Origin: Prevotellaceae bacterium HUN156
GTDB lineage: Bacteria; Bacteroidota; Bacteroidia; Bacteroidales; Bacteroidaceae
Reading direction: 5' to 3'
Length of the DNA: 64,000 nt
NCBI GenBank assembly: GCA_900119285.1
Contig: FPIT01000009.1
Span: forward strand, 1-64,000
Position 1 is the stretch's first letter, and the number at the start of each line of letters is the position of its first letter. Both the position numbers and the translations under genes were made by a program. The notes below the pieces were generated by a model, which saw only the letters and a program-made list of their open reading frames with translations, did no database searches and had not been told where the DNA came from. Positions 8,977 through 18,400 of this stretch are shown in pieces.

Positions 8977-10713
8977 TTATTTGTTGTCTTTGTTCAGTAC
9001 ATTCTCTACATAATTCACGAAAGCGGCGTTGCAGAGACGTGTGCCGCCGGGGGTTGGATAGTGACCGGTAAAATACCAGTCGCCAGGATGGTTAGGACAG
9101 GCAGTATGCAGACCTTCAATACTTTGGAATACAAGTTCAACGGGAGTCTGCATGTCTTTAGGGCGAAGCATCTCGACAATCTTGTTGTTGATTTCTTCTA
9201 CGGTGAAAGGTTCGTAGAGGGCTCTAACATGATTCTCGGTGTTGGGGTTGTGCTTGCATGCTAAATATGTGTCGTTGATGAGTTGCCACATGCCGCGTTC
9301 TTCGATGAGTGCCATTGTCGCGCGGAAGGCGCAAAACTCCTCAAGGCGTGCCATGTCAATGCCGTAGTAGTCGGGATAGCGAATCTGAGGTGAGGAGCTG
9401 ACCATGACAATCTTCTTGGGGCGCAGACGGTCGAGAATCTTGAAAATACTCTCGCGGAGTGTGGTGCCACGTACGATGGAATCGTCAATAATGACCAGGT
9501 TATCGATGTTGGCACGCAGCGAACCGTAGCTGATGTCATAGACATGGGCAGCCAAATCGTTGCGCTCTGAGTTGTCAGTGATGAAGGTGCGTAGCTTGAT
9601 ATCTTTCCAGACCACCTTTTCCGTTCTCACCTCACCGTGCAGCTTGCGGAATCCATCGGTCATTCCATAAAAGGCAACTTCGGCGGTGTTAGGTATGTAG
9701 GAGAATACGGTGTTGTCAACATCGCCATCAATAGCTCTGAGAATGGGTTGTGTTAATTGTTCTCCCAAATGCTTGCGTTCTTGATAGATGTCGCGGTCGG
9801 AACCACGGCTAAAGTAGATTCTTTCAAACGAGCAGGCGCTAAGTTTCTGGGCAGGCATAATTTGTTCCAATCGGCTTTCGCCACTTTTGCGTACAATGAG
9901 AGCCTGGCCAGGTTGTAACTCACAGATATCGTCACACTCGAGGTCGAAGGTGGTCTGTAGTACAGGGCGCTCACTTGCCAATGCTACAATCTCGTCATCG
10001 CGATAGTAGAAAGCAGGACGGATGCCCCAAGGGTCGCGAACGGAAAACATTTCGCCGCTACCTGTTAGTCCACACATTACATAACCGCCATCGAAGTGCT
10101 CCATAGTAGTGCGCAGAACGTTTGACATCTCCACATGGTTGTCAATGTAGTGAGTGATGTCAAGACCTTCAAGCCCTTTCTCTTTGGCCTCAATGAAGAG
10201 ACGTTCCACTTCTCGGTCTAAGCGGTGTCCCATCAACTCTAACGTGATATAGGAGTCGCCATAGATGCGTGGTGATTGTCCTTGGGCGGTGAGAAAAGAA
10301 AAAACCTCGTCAATGTTGGTCATATTGAAATTGCCACATAGACAGAGGTTTTTAGCTCGCCAATTGTTTCTACGTAAGAATGGATGCACATATTGCAATC
10401 CACTCTTACCTGTTGTCGAATAGCGCAGATGGCCCATAAAGAGATGAGCCTCGGGAAGACCTCTTCCAAAGATCTCTGTTATCGCATCTTTGCCTTCTGC
10501 TTTCTCACGGAACATATATTCAGTACCGGCTGGGGCGTCAAGGTCGACGCAGGCAATGCCAGCGCCTTCTTGTCCGCGGTTGTGCTGCTTCTCCATCATC
10601 AGATAGAGCTTGTTGAGTGCCCAGCGGCGTGTGCCGTATTTCTTTTCGTAATAGTCGAGCGGTTTCAGTAAGCGAATCATCGCAACACCGCATTCGTGCT
10701 TTAGTTGTTCCAT
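8977..10713 (-). CDS. Amidophosphoribosyltransferase family protein (PurF-like)
   Basis: PurF makes 5-phosphoribosylamine from PRPP and glutamine, the first step of purine synthesis. I place the start at 10713 (MEQLKHECGV); a longer frame to 10863 runs into pyrG. The nucleophile Cys8 needs removal of a 7-residue propeptide. The class II glutaminase domain is seen in KQHNRGQEGAGIA and MGHLRYSTTG, and the phosphoribosyltransferase domain has the PRPP loop VIIDDSIVRGTT near residue 405 and SSSPQIRYPDYYGIDM. At 578 residues it is longer than E. coli PurF (about 505). Bacteroidetes may carry a second, canonical purF, so this copy could be specialised; I therefore leave the symbol empty. Confidence 0.9.
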   Translation of the reverse strand: MEQLKHECGVAMIRLLKPLDYYEKKYGTRRWALNKLYLMMEKQHNRGQEGAGIACVDLDAPAGTEYMFREKAEGKDAITEIFGRGLPEAHLFMGHLRYSTTGKSGLQYVHPFLRRNNWRAKNLCLCGNFNMTNIDEVFSFLTAQGQSPRIYGDSYITLELMGHRLDREVERLFIEAKEKGLEGLDITHYIDNHVEMSNVLRTTMEHFDGGYVMCGLTGSGEMFSVRDPWGIRPAFYYRDDEIVALASERPVLQTTFDLECDDICELQPGQALIVRKSGESRLEQIMPAQKLSACSFERIYFSRGSDRDIYQERKHLGEQLTQPILRAIDGDVDNTVFSYIPNTAEVAFYGMTDGFRKLHGEVRTEKVVWKDIKLRTFITDNSERNDLAAHVYDISYGSLRANIDNLVIIDDSIVRGTTLRESIFKILDRLRPKKIVMVSSSPQIRYPDYYGIDMARLEEFCAFRATMALIEERGMWQLINDTYLACKHNPNTENHVRALYEPFTVEEINNKIVEMLRPKDMQTPVELVFQSIEGLHTACPNHPGDWYFTGHYPTPGGTRLCNAAFVNYVENVLNKDNK

Positions 10714-10721
10714 TGCGCGTG

Positions 10722-10729
10722 CAAAATTA
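10722..10729 (-). promoter_or_regulatory. Possible promoter for the purF-like gene
   Basis: TAATTTTG on the minus strand lies about 8 bp before the chosen ATG at 10713, so the transcript would be nearly leaderless. The gene may instead be read through from pyrG, whose stop is 56 bp upstream. Confidence 0.35.
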
Positions 10730-10769
10730 CAAAATTTTGTGCTCTTTTCGGTTATCTTTGCCCTCTTTT

Positions 10770-12365
10770 TTATAGGCAAGCCTTGATAAATGACATAAAG
10801 AGGGGATGTGGGTTGAGTACTGTTGAAGAATACTCGGGGTGAAATTGAGTACCGATATACCAACGAAGGTTTGGTATCTCAACAATCTCTACCAAGTTAG
10901 CAGCAGGGTTGATGCCCACACATTTCATACCTTTTGCCTCGTACTCTTCGAGGTATTGGTTGTTGAATTCATAGCGATGACGATGACGCTCACGAATAAG
11001 AGTTTCTTTATCGTAAGCCTCCCATGTGCGACTGCCCTCCACTAATTCACACTCATAGGCGCCCAGTCGCATGGTTCCGCCCATCTGCGTGATGCTCTTC
11101 TGCTCTTCCATGATGTCAATTACGTTGTGGGGCGTCTGCTCGTCCATTTCGCGGCTATTAGCATCTTTATAGCCTAATACATTGCGAGCAAACTCAATGA
11201 CCATCATCTGCATGCCGAGACAAATGCCAAAGGTGGGGATGTCGTGAGTACGGGTATATTCGGCTGCAATAATCTTACCGTCGATACCGCGTGTTCCGAA
11301 ACCTGGACATATAACAATGCCTTGCATGTCTTTTAGTTGGTCGCCAACATTTTCGCGAGTAATGTGCTCGCTGTTGATAAAGTGGGTCTTTACCTTTCTA
11401 TTATTATAGGTACCTGCGTGCGCAAGGCTTTCAAGAATACTCTTATAAGCGTCCTGCAGGTCGTATTTGCCCACTAATCCGATATTGATGATTTCAGTAG
11501 CATGTTTTCTTAACTCAAGGAATTTGCGCCATGGACCGAGCTCTGGTGTTTCGCCAATCTCTACGCCCATTTTCTTCAAGATAATGGAGTCGAGTCCTTG
11601 ACGCTGCATGTTGACGGGAACTTCGTAGATGCTGGGTAAGTCTTGGCTTTGTATTACCGCATCGACATCAACATTACAGAAATGAGCAACTTTTGTGCGC
11701 AGATCTATACTCAGTTCGTGCTCTGTGCGGAGAATTAATACCTCAGGTTGTATGCCTAAGCCTTGTAACTGTTTAACGCTTGTTTGTGTTGGTTTGGTCT
11801 TCAATTCACCAGCGGCAGCCAAGTATGGAACGTAAGTGAGGTGTACGTTGAGGGCTCGCTGTGGTCCTAACTCCCATCGTAACTGTCGGATGGCCTCCAA
11901 AAATGGCTGACTCTCAATGTCGCCAATTGTACCACCAATCTCGGTGATGACAAAGTCGAAGTGCTCATTGGAAGCATTAAGTTGGATGCGTCGCTTAATC
12001 TCGTCTGTGATGTGAGGAACAACCTGAATAGTCTTTCCTAAATAGTCACCACGACGCTCGCGTTCGATGACACTTAGATAGATGCGACCAGTGGTTACGC
12101 TATTGTTGCGTGTGGTCTCAATACCAGTGAAACGCTCGTAGTGTCCAAGGTCGAGGTCGGTCTCCATTCCGTCTGCTGTTACATAACATTCGCCGTGTTC
12201 ATAGGGATTCAGTGTGCCTGGATCGATATTGATGTAGGGATCAAATTTCTGAATGGTTATCCTGTAGCCGCGTGCTTGCAGCAACTTGCCTAGTGAGGCT
12301 GAGATGATGCCTTTGCCTAAAGAAGAGGCAACGCCACCAGTAATGAAGATATATTTTGTTTCCAT
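10770..12365 (-). CDS. pyrG: CTP synthase
   Basis: Converts UTP to CTP with glutamine and ATP. The start at 12365 (METKYIFITGGVASSLGKG) gives 531 residues, the family's usual size; the upstream extension to 12422 covers the promoter. The N-terminal synthetase domain has GGVASSLGKGIISASLG and KFDPYINIDPGTLNPYEHGE, and the C-terminal class I amidotransferase domain has the nucleophile Cys in GICLGMQ and the His/Glu of FHPEYSS. It is the first gene of the minus-strand glutamine cluster and probably its main promoter-proximal member. Confidence 0.97.
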   Translation of the reverse strand: METKYIFITGGVASSLGKGIISASLGKLLQARGYRITIQKFDPYINIDPGTLNPYEHGECYVTADGMETDLDLGHYERFTGIETTRNNSVTTGRIYLSVIERERRGDYLGKTIQVVPHITDEIKRRIQLNASNEHFDFVITEIGGTIGDIESQPFLEAIRQLRWELGPQRALNVHLTYVPYLAAAGELKTKPTQTSVKQLQGLGIQPEVLILRTEHELSIDLRTKVAHFCNVDVDAVIQSQDLPSIYEVPVNMQRQGLDSIILKKMGVEIGETPELGPWRKFLELRKHATEIINIGLVGKYDLQDAYKSILESLAHAGTYNNRKVKTHFINSEHITRENVGDQLKDMQGIVICPGFGTRGIDGKIIAAEYTRTHDIPTFGICLGMQMMVIEFARNVLGYKDANSREMDEQTPHNVIDIMEEQKSITQMGGTMRLGAYECELVEGSRTWEAYDKETLIRERHRHRYEFNNQYLEEYEAKGMKCVGINPAANLVEIVEIPNLRWYIGTQFHPEYSSTVLNPHPLFMSFIKACL

Positions 12366-12389
12366 AAAACGAATGTATTTTATGGACTG

Positions 12390-12397
12390 CAAAGATA
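12390..12397 (-). promoter_or_regulatory. pyrG promoter -7 element
   Basis: TATCTTTG on the minus strand, 25 bp upstream of the pyrG ATG, matches TAnnTTTG exactly. No clear -33 TTTG is seen. Confidence 0.6.
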
Positions 12398-12580
12398 CAT
12401 CCTTTTTATAGAAAATCTGCATAGTTTTGTGATTTTGTATGTTAAAAACTTAAGTGATTGTCAAATTGTAAATATACCACCTTGTTTTGGTGTTAATCTG
12501 TTATGTTGACTCCTTAAAAATACCTATACTTGTTACAATCTGTTATTTTGCTTAATGATGAATGTTTTTCTGAATAGAAA

Positions 12581-12620
12581 AATCGGGAACCAAGCACGAT
12601 TCACTGCTTGATTCCCGATT
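12581..12620 (-). terminator. Terminator after the outer-membrane protein gene
   Basis: Long inverted repeat: AATCGGGAA and CAAGCA pair with TGCTTG and TTCCCGATT, with one mismatch and an 8-nt loop. It is followed by a T-rich stretch on the minus strand, 20 bp past the stop at 12640. Confidence 0.7.
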
Positions 12621-12639
12621 AAATTGTAAACAATGAACT

Positions 12640-13344
12640 TTATGGCTGCAAGGTAAAACCAAACATCAGATATGCTTTCTGTGAACAGGGGTTGGCTGTC
12701 AACTGACCGAATACTGGTATTGAGAATGAGTCGGTAACCTTGATGTCTTTAGTGGCTCTAAGTGACAGATTGGTTACGGCAAATCCATTGGTACCATACG
12801 TATCGGTGGCATAAGGAACGGCACCGGCTGTGGCAGTCCAGTCGACATCGCATATGACAAAGGGGACAATTACCTCAACATAACTGCTGTAAGCCCGTTT
12901 GCCGTCCTTGTTTTTGCCATCATTGCCTGCAAAGTTTGTGTACCACTGCAGCGAAGCGACCTTGAAGTCATAACCAATGTTGGCCTCAAACAAATGATTG
13001 GTGCCGTGAGCATCGTACTTCAGATAGCGACCATCGGAATCTAAACCTTTACTGAACCAATAGTCCGTGATACCGATATTCAGTCCGCCGATAGTGTAGG
13101 CGAGCGTAAGGTCGAACTCTTTAGTGTCTTCAACGCTGGTGAGTCCCACACTTCCCCAGGCAGTCAGTGACAGTCCTTTGTGTGCAATACCCAGTGTGGG
13201 CTGCAATGAAACATTTCCTAAATCCTGACCACGCCATATATATTGGTTGATTACGTCGGCAGCGATCGTGGTTTCATACTTCTCCTGTGCAAAAGCACAC
13301 ATGCTGAGCATTATGCTCAATGCTACTGTTACAATCTTTTTCAT
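12640..13344 (-). CDS. Putative outer-membrane beta-barrel protein (TorF-like porin) beside amtB
   Basis: A 234-residue exported protein with a signal peptide of about 19 residues (CAFA/QE). The rest alternates hydrophobic and polar residues with frequent aromatics, as in small barrels (YIWRGQDLGNVSLQPTLGIAHKGLSL, SYVEVIVPFVICDVDWTATAG), and ends MFGFTLQP. The YIWRGQ start and overall form resemble proteins annotated as TorF-family putative porins; that link is from memory. It lies 70 bp downstream of amtB on the same strand and ahead of a terminator, so it may let ammonium or small nitrogen compounds cross the outer membrane; this role is inference. Confidence 0.75.
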   Translation of the reverse strand: MKKIVTVALSIMLSMCAFAQEKYETTIAADVINQYIWRGQDLGNVSLQPTLGIAHKGLSLTAWGSVGLTSVEDTKEFDLTLAYTIGGLNIGITDYWFSKGLDSDGRYLKYDAHGTNHLFEANIGYDFKVASLQWYTNFAGNDGKNKDGKRAYSSYVEVIVPFVICDVDWTATAGAVPYATDTYGTNGFAVTNLSLRATKDIKVTDSFSIPVFGQLTANPCSQKAYLMFGFTLQP

Positions 13345-13414
13345 AACTTAAATCTCTTTTAGTTCTTGTTTTTTGTTATCCTAGTAATCTTTCTACCTAA
13401 AGAGGCTTCAACCT

Positions 13415-14668
13415 TTAATTATAACAAGATTCTCCGTGTTCGTAGATGTCGAGACCTTCTTCTTCGATGCGGTTGTCAACGCGCAAGCCATGCAACTTCT
13501 TGATGCCATAGAACAAGACGACACCACAGGCTGCAGCCCACAGGTCAATAACGAGGATACCGAAGACTTCTGCTCCGAAGAAACCCCATCCATGACCATA
13601 GAATGCACCATTAGAAGTTGACAGCAGACCTGTCATCAGTGTACCGAGAATACCGCAGACACCATGAACGCTTGATGCACCGACGGGGTCATCGATGTGA
13701 AGTACGTGGTCAATGAATTCGATGGAATATACAAGTACTAATCCGCAGACCAGACCGATGATGATTGCTCCAACAGGAGATACAAGGTCGCAACCAGCTG
13801 TGATGCCTACGAGACCAGCCAATACACCATTCAGTGTCAGTGATAGAGATGGTTTTCCGTATTTCCACCATGTGAGGAACATGGTTGCAACACCACCGGC
13901 AGCTGCAGCGAGATTAGTAGTAAGGAATACGTGTGAGATGGCGATGCGGTTTACTTCACCAGAGGCTGCCAACTGTGAACCTGGGTTAAATCCGAACCAT
14001 CCGAGCCAGAGAATAAATACACCCAGAGCTGCCATCGTGAGATTATGACCAGGAATAGCGCGGCTCTTTCCGTCTTTACCATATTTGCCTAAACGAGGTC
14101 CCAGTGCTAATGCACCAATCAATGCCAAGACGCCACCTACACTATGTACAATAGCAGAACCAGCAAAGTCGTGGAAAACATCACCGAAAGTAGTCATCAT
14201 GAATGAGTCGGCTGCATCGTTGCACAACCAGCCTCCGCCCCATGTCCAGTGACCTTCGATGGGATAAATGAACAATGAGATGACAGCGCTGTATACGAGG
14301 TACATTGAGAATTTGGTGCGCTCGGCCATAGCACCACTTACGATGGTGGCAGAGGTGGCACAGAACACTGTCTCGAAAATCAAGAATCCTTCAACGGGTA
14401 GGTCGCCCTTATAAAAAGAGAGGTCTCCCCAGTTGGGCATTCCAATGAATCCGGCACCATCGGAACCGAACATGAATCCAAAGCCTAGGAAGAAGAATAA
14501 AAGTGAGCCGAACATGAAGTCGACAAAGTTCTTCATAAGGATGTTTGCGGTGTTTTTGCCGCGAGTGAAACCTGCTTCACAGAGTGCAAAACCGGGCTGC
14601 ATCCAGAAAACTAACATGGCTGCCAGCAGCATCCATACAGTATCGAGTGATATTCCAATTTCGTTCAT
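13415..14668 (-). CDS. amtB: Ammonium transporter Amt
   Basis: Inner-membrane ammonium channel of 417 residues with about eleven hydrophobic segments. Family marks include WMQPGFALCEAGFTRGKN, GHWTWGGGWL, the first pore His in AIVHSVGG, the second in SSVHGVCGILG, and LGWFGFNPGSQ. There is no cleavable signal peptide in front of the first helix. It lies downstream of glnB on the same strand, the classic amtB/PII pairing, so the PII protein is expected to block the channel when glutamine is plentiful. The 152-bp gap to glnB shows no clear promoter. Confidence 0.96.
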   Translation of the reverse strand: MNEIGISLDTVWMLLAAMLVFWMQPGFALCEAGFTRGKNTANILMKNFVDFMFGSLLFFFLGFGFMFGSDGAGFIGMPNWGDLSFYKGDLPVEGFLIFETVFCATSATIVSGAMAERTKFSMYLVYSAVISLFIYPIEGHWTWGGGWLCNDAADSFMMTTFGDVFHDFAGSAIVHSVGGVLALIGALALGPRLGKYGKDGKSRAIPGHNLTMAALGVFILWLGWFGFNPGSQLAASGEVNRIAISHVFLTTNLAAAAGGVATMFLTWWKYGKPSLSLTLNGVLAGLVGITAGCDLVSPVGAIIIGLVCGLVLVYSIEFIDHVLHIDDPVGASSVHGVCGILGTLMTGLLSTSNGAFYGHGWGFFGAEVFGILVIDLWAAACGVVLFYGIKKLHGLRVDNRIEEEGLDIYEHGESCYN

Positions 14669-14820
14669 AATTCTTTGCGTTTAGTTTTTTAAGTATATAA
14701 AATCCCCCTTAGCATCATTTGCTTCATTCGTACATATAGTCTATAAAAGAATATGTCTGATTCTACAAATGATACGTAGAAATGTCTTAAACGATGTGGA
14801 TTAAATATACGGAAAATAAA

Positions 14821-15168
14821 TTATTTCTTATCTCTTAGTACTGTGTCGCCATTTTCGCCGGTACGAATGCTCCATGTGTCAATAACGTCGCTAACGAATA
14901 TACGACCGTCACCAATTTCGCCTGTATGAGCAACTTTTAAAATAACATTTACCGTTGGATCCACAAACTGGTCGCGGCAAACAATAGTTAGTGCTACTCT
15001 CTCAATAACGTCGGTTGAATACTGCACACCACGGTAGATACGCTCCTCACGGCTCTGTCCGATGCCATGTACATTGTGGTACTCGAACCAGTCGATGTCT
15101 GACTGCAATAATGCTTCCTTGACATCCTCAAATTTAGTTTTTCGGATGATGGCTTCAATCTTTTTCAT
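14821..15168 (-). CDS. glnB: PII nitrogen regulatory protein
   Basis: Small trimeric signal protein of 115 residues that reads 2-oxoglutarate, ATP/ADP and hence nitrogen status. It begins MKKIEAIIRKTKFEDVKEAL and carries the T-loop IYRGVQYSTD, with both tyrosines matching Tyr46 and Tyr51 of E. coli PII, and the C-terminal signature TGEIGDGRIFVSDV. Retained Tyr51 would allow uridylylation, but no uridylyltransferase gene is in the window. The partner amtB lies downstream and gltBD is divergent, so the protein sits at the centre of the nitrogen genes. Whether it is GlnB- or GlnK-type cannot be decided; linkage to amtB favours GlnK. Confidence 0.95.
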   Translation of the reverse strand: MKKIEAIIRKTKFEDVKEALLQSDIDWFEYHNVHGIGQSREERIYRGVQYSTDVIERVALTIVCRDQFVDPTVNVILKVAHTGEIGDGRIFVSDVIDTWSIRTGENGDTVLRDKK

Positions 15169-15222
15169 ACCTTACTTGTTTGATTAATACTCTTCCTCCG
15201 TCTTGCAAAACGATTTCGAAGG

Positions 15223-15230
15223 CAAAGGTA
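15223..15230 (-). promoter_or_regulatory. glnB/amtB promoter -7 element
   Basis: TACCTTTG on the minus strand followed by C, 55 bp upstream of the glnB start; a full TAnnTTTGC match. Confidence 0.65.
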
Positions 15231-15430
15231 CGATATTTTGAAAGAGAAAGAGTTAAAATTATTGCGTTTTGTTTGTTAAAACCGCGATTAAGTTTCGAAT
15301 TATAAGTTTTTGTGGATATATTAATTTTATTGTGTCACGAAAAAGACGTTTTTTCTAATAAATCGTAAGTTAAAATTAAAATAATGGTTAAAAATGAAAG
15401 GGATTTATCCTGTTTCTTGGCAATATGTTA

Positions 15431-15438
15431 TATCTTTG
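15431..15438 (+). promoter_or_regulatory. gltBD promoter -7 element
   Basis: TATCTTTG followed by C, 42 bp upstream of the chosen gltB ATG at 15480. Its position supports that start over the longer frame from 15384, which would include the promoter. Confidence 0.65.
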
Positions 15439-15479
15439 CATTCGCAAACAGTCAGAAAGACAGCAAAAGCAAAGATAAT

Positions 15480-18400
15480 ATGACAGATTGTAATTTGGAA
15501 AACCAACACAAAGGACTTTATCAACAAGACTATGAACACGACGCTTGTGGCGTGGGAATGGTCGTTAATATTCATGGTAATAAGAGCCATGAATTAGTAG
15601 ACAATGCACTGAAAGTGCTTGAGAACATGGAACATCGCGGAGCTGAAACTCGCGATAAGACAGGTGATGGTGCAGGTATCATGATTCAGATACCCCACGA
15701 GTTTATCTTGCTACAAGGTATTCCTGTACCTGAAAAAGGTAAGTATGGTACAGGGCTGGTATTTCTTCCGAAAGAAGAGAAAGCTCAGCAAGAGATTCTC
15801 TCTGTGATGATAGAGGAGATTGAGCGTGAAGGATTGCAATTGATGCATCTGCGTACAGTGCCCACAAATCCTGAGGTACTTGGTGATGCTGCTCGTGAGG
15901 TAGAGCCTGATATCAAACAACTGTTCGTGACAGGTGTGAGTGATGAACGGGTTCCTGTCTTCGAACGTACACTCTATAAAATAAGAAAAAAGATAGAAAA
16001 TAGAATTGACAATGAGGATTTCTATATTTGTTCATTGTCAAATAAGAACATTATATATAAAGGTATGCTGACGAGTGGACAGTTGCGCCGTTATTTCCCA
16101 GATTTGTCAAACGACTATCTGACAAGCGGATTGGCTTTGGTTCACTCGCGTTTCTCAACCAACACATTCCCTAAATGGAAACTAGCACAACCATTCCGAC
16201 TCTTGGCTCACAATGGTGAGATAAATACCATTCGTGGTAATCGCGGTTGGATGAAAGCCCGCGAGAGCGTGCTGAGTAGTGAGGCTTTAGGCGATATTAA
16301 AGATATTCGTCCTATCGTACAAAATGGTATGAGTGACTCTGCCAGCCTCGACAATGTCTTTGAATTTCTGATGATGAGTGGTCTTAGTCTTCCACAGGCT
16401 ATGGCCATCTTGGTTCCAGAAAGTTTTAATGACAAGAACCCAATTACTGAAGACCTGAAAGCTTTCTATGAATACCACTCTATTCTAATGGAGCCTTGGG
16501 ATGGTCCTGCCGCTCTTCTGTTCTCAGACGGTCGTTATGCCGGTGGTATGCTTGATCGTAATGGCCTTCGTCCCAGCCGCTATACAATTACCAAGGGCGG
16601 AATGATGGTGGTTGCGTCAGAAGTCGGTGTGATGGATTTTGAACCTGGTGACGTGGTAAGTAAAGGTCGTTTGCAGCCAGGTAAAATTCTGCTCATTGAT
16701 ACTCAGGAAGGCAAGATTTATTATGATGGCGAAATCAAAGAAAAACTGGCGAAAGCTCATCCTTATCGTGAATGGTTGAATGAGAATCGTGTACAGTTGG
16801 AGAAGCTGAAGAGTGGTCGCCATGTGGAGAATAGCGTGAGTGACTACGATAAGAAGCTTGTAGCCTTTGGCTTTGGTCAGGAAGATATTGATAAGACTAT
16901 CATCCCAATGGCTACAGCAGGTCAAGAACCTGTAGCGGCAATGGGGAATGATACCCCGTTGGCGGTTATCAGCGATCGTCCGCAGGTATTCTTTAACTAC
17001 TTCCGTCAACAATTTGCTCAGGTTACGAACCCTGCCATTGACCCTATTCGTGAGGAGTTGGTGATGTCGTTGACCGAGTATATAGGAGCTGTAGGAACTA
17101 ACATCCTGACACCTGATGCATCTAATTGTAAGATGGTGCGTTTGCCACAGCCAGTGTTGACAAATATGCAACTCGATATATTATGTAATATAAGGTATAA
17201 AGGATTTAATACCAAGAAACTCTCCATTCTCTTTGATATGGGAAAAGGGGAGGCTGGCTTACGTCAGGCGCTCGACAAACTTTGTCACGATGCAGAAGAG
17301 AGTGTTGATGATGGTGTAAACTATATCATTCTTTCTGACCGCGACATCGATGAAAAGCGTGCTGCTATTCCTTCGTTGTTGGCAGTTTCGGCAGTTCATC
17401 ATTACCTAATCAGTGTGGGTAAGCGTGTACAGACAGCCTTGATTGTGGAGAGTGGTGAGATACGTGAAGTTATGCATGCGGCCTTATTGCTGGGTTATGG
17501 TGCCAGCGCTATCTGTCCGTATATGACCTTTGCAGTTCTTGACCACCTCGTAAAACATCACAAGATTCAGGAGGAGTATGCTACAGCAGAGAAAAACTAC
17601 ATTAAGGCAGTAGATAAAGGACTTAAAAAGATTATGTCGAAGATGGGTATCTCGACTATTCGCTCTTATCGAGGCGCAAAGATTTTTGAGTCTATTGGCC
17701 TTAGTGAAGATTTGCTTAGAAGATATTTTGGTACAGAGGTTAGCACCATTGGTGGTATAGGATTGAAAGAAATAGCTCGTGATGCCATCCGTTTGCATGC
17801 GGATTCTTTCCTCTCGTCGCATGTCTCTCAATCTTCACCTCTGAAAAATCAGGGACAGTTTGCTTGGCGTAAAGATGGTATTAAGCATGCATGGACTCCA
17901 GAGACAATTGCTCAATTACAACTTGCTACCAGACAAGGTAATTACGAGAAGTTTAAACAATGGTCGGCTATCGTTGATGAGAAGGAAAGTCCAATCTTTA
18001 TTCGTGATTTCTTTGGATTTAAAAAGGCTGCAAAGCCGATGCCTATCGATGAGGTGGAACCTGTAGAATCTATTGTTAAGCATTTTGTTACTGGTGCGAT
18101 GTCATTTGGTGCTCTGAGTATTGAGGCTCATGAGGCATTGGCATTGGCAATGAATAAGTTGGGCGCACGTAGTAATACTGGTGAAGGCGGCGAGGATAAT
18201 GCTCGTTATCACACAGAGGTCGATGGCGTTTCTCTGAGCTCAAAAACCAAACAGATAGCTTCGGGGCGTTTTGGCGTGACAGCTGAATATCTGGTGAATG
18301 CCGAAGAGATTCAGATTAAGGTGGCACAGGGCGCTAAACCTGGTGAAGGTGGTCAACTGCCTGGATTTAAGGTGAATGATATCATTGCCAAAACACGTAA

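Larger units (their letters stand above)
15169..15479. other. Divergent control region between glnB and gltB
   Basis: AT-rich, with no convincing gene. It contains a -7 element for each direction (15223-15230 minus, 15431-15438 plus). I see no strong palindromic operator between them. Confidence 0.7.

Noticed and set aside
10753-10760. TATCTTTG on the plus strand between purF and pyrG
   Set aside because: No -33 element at the right distance and no plus-strand gene; treated as chance.
10714-10863. N-terminal extension of the purF-like protein
   Set aside because: It overlaps pyrG and a -7 element, and the class II nucleophile is reached from MEQLKHEC.
16617-17171. 184-residue minus-strand frame
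   Set aside because: Lies wholly within gltB, has no promoter and no family marks.
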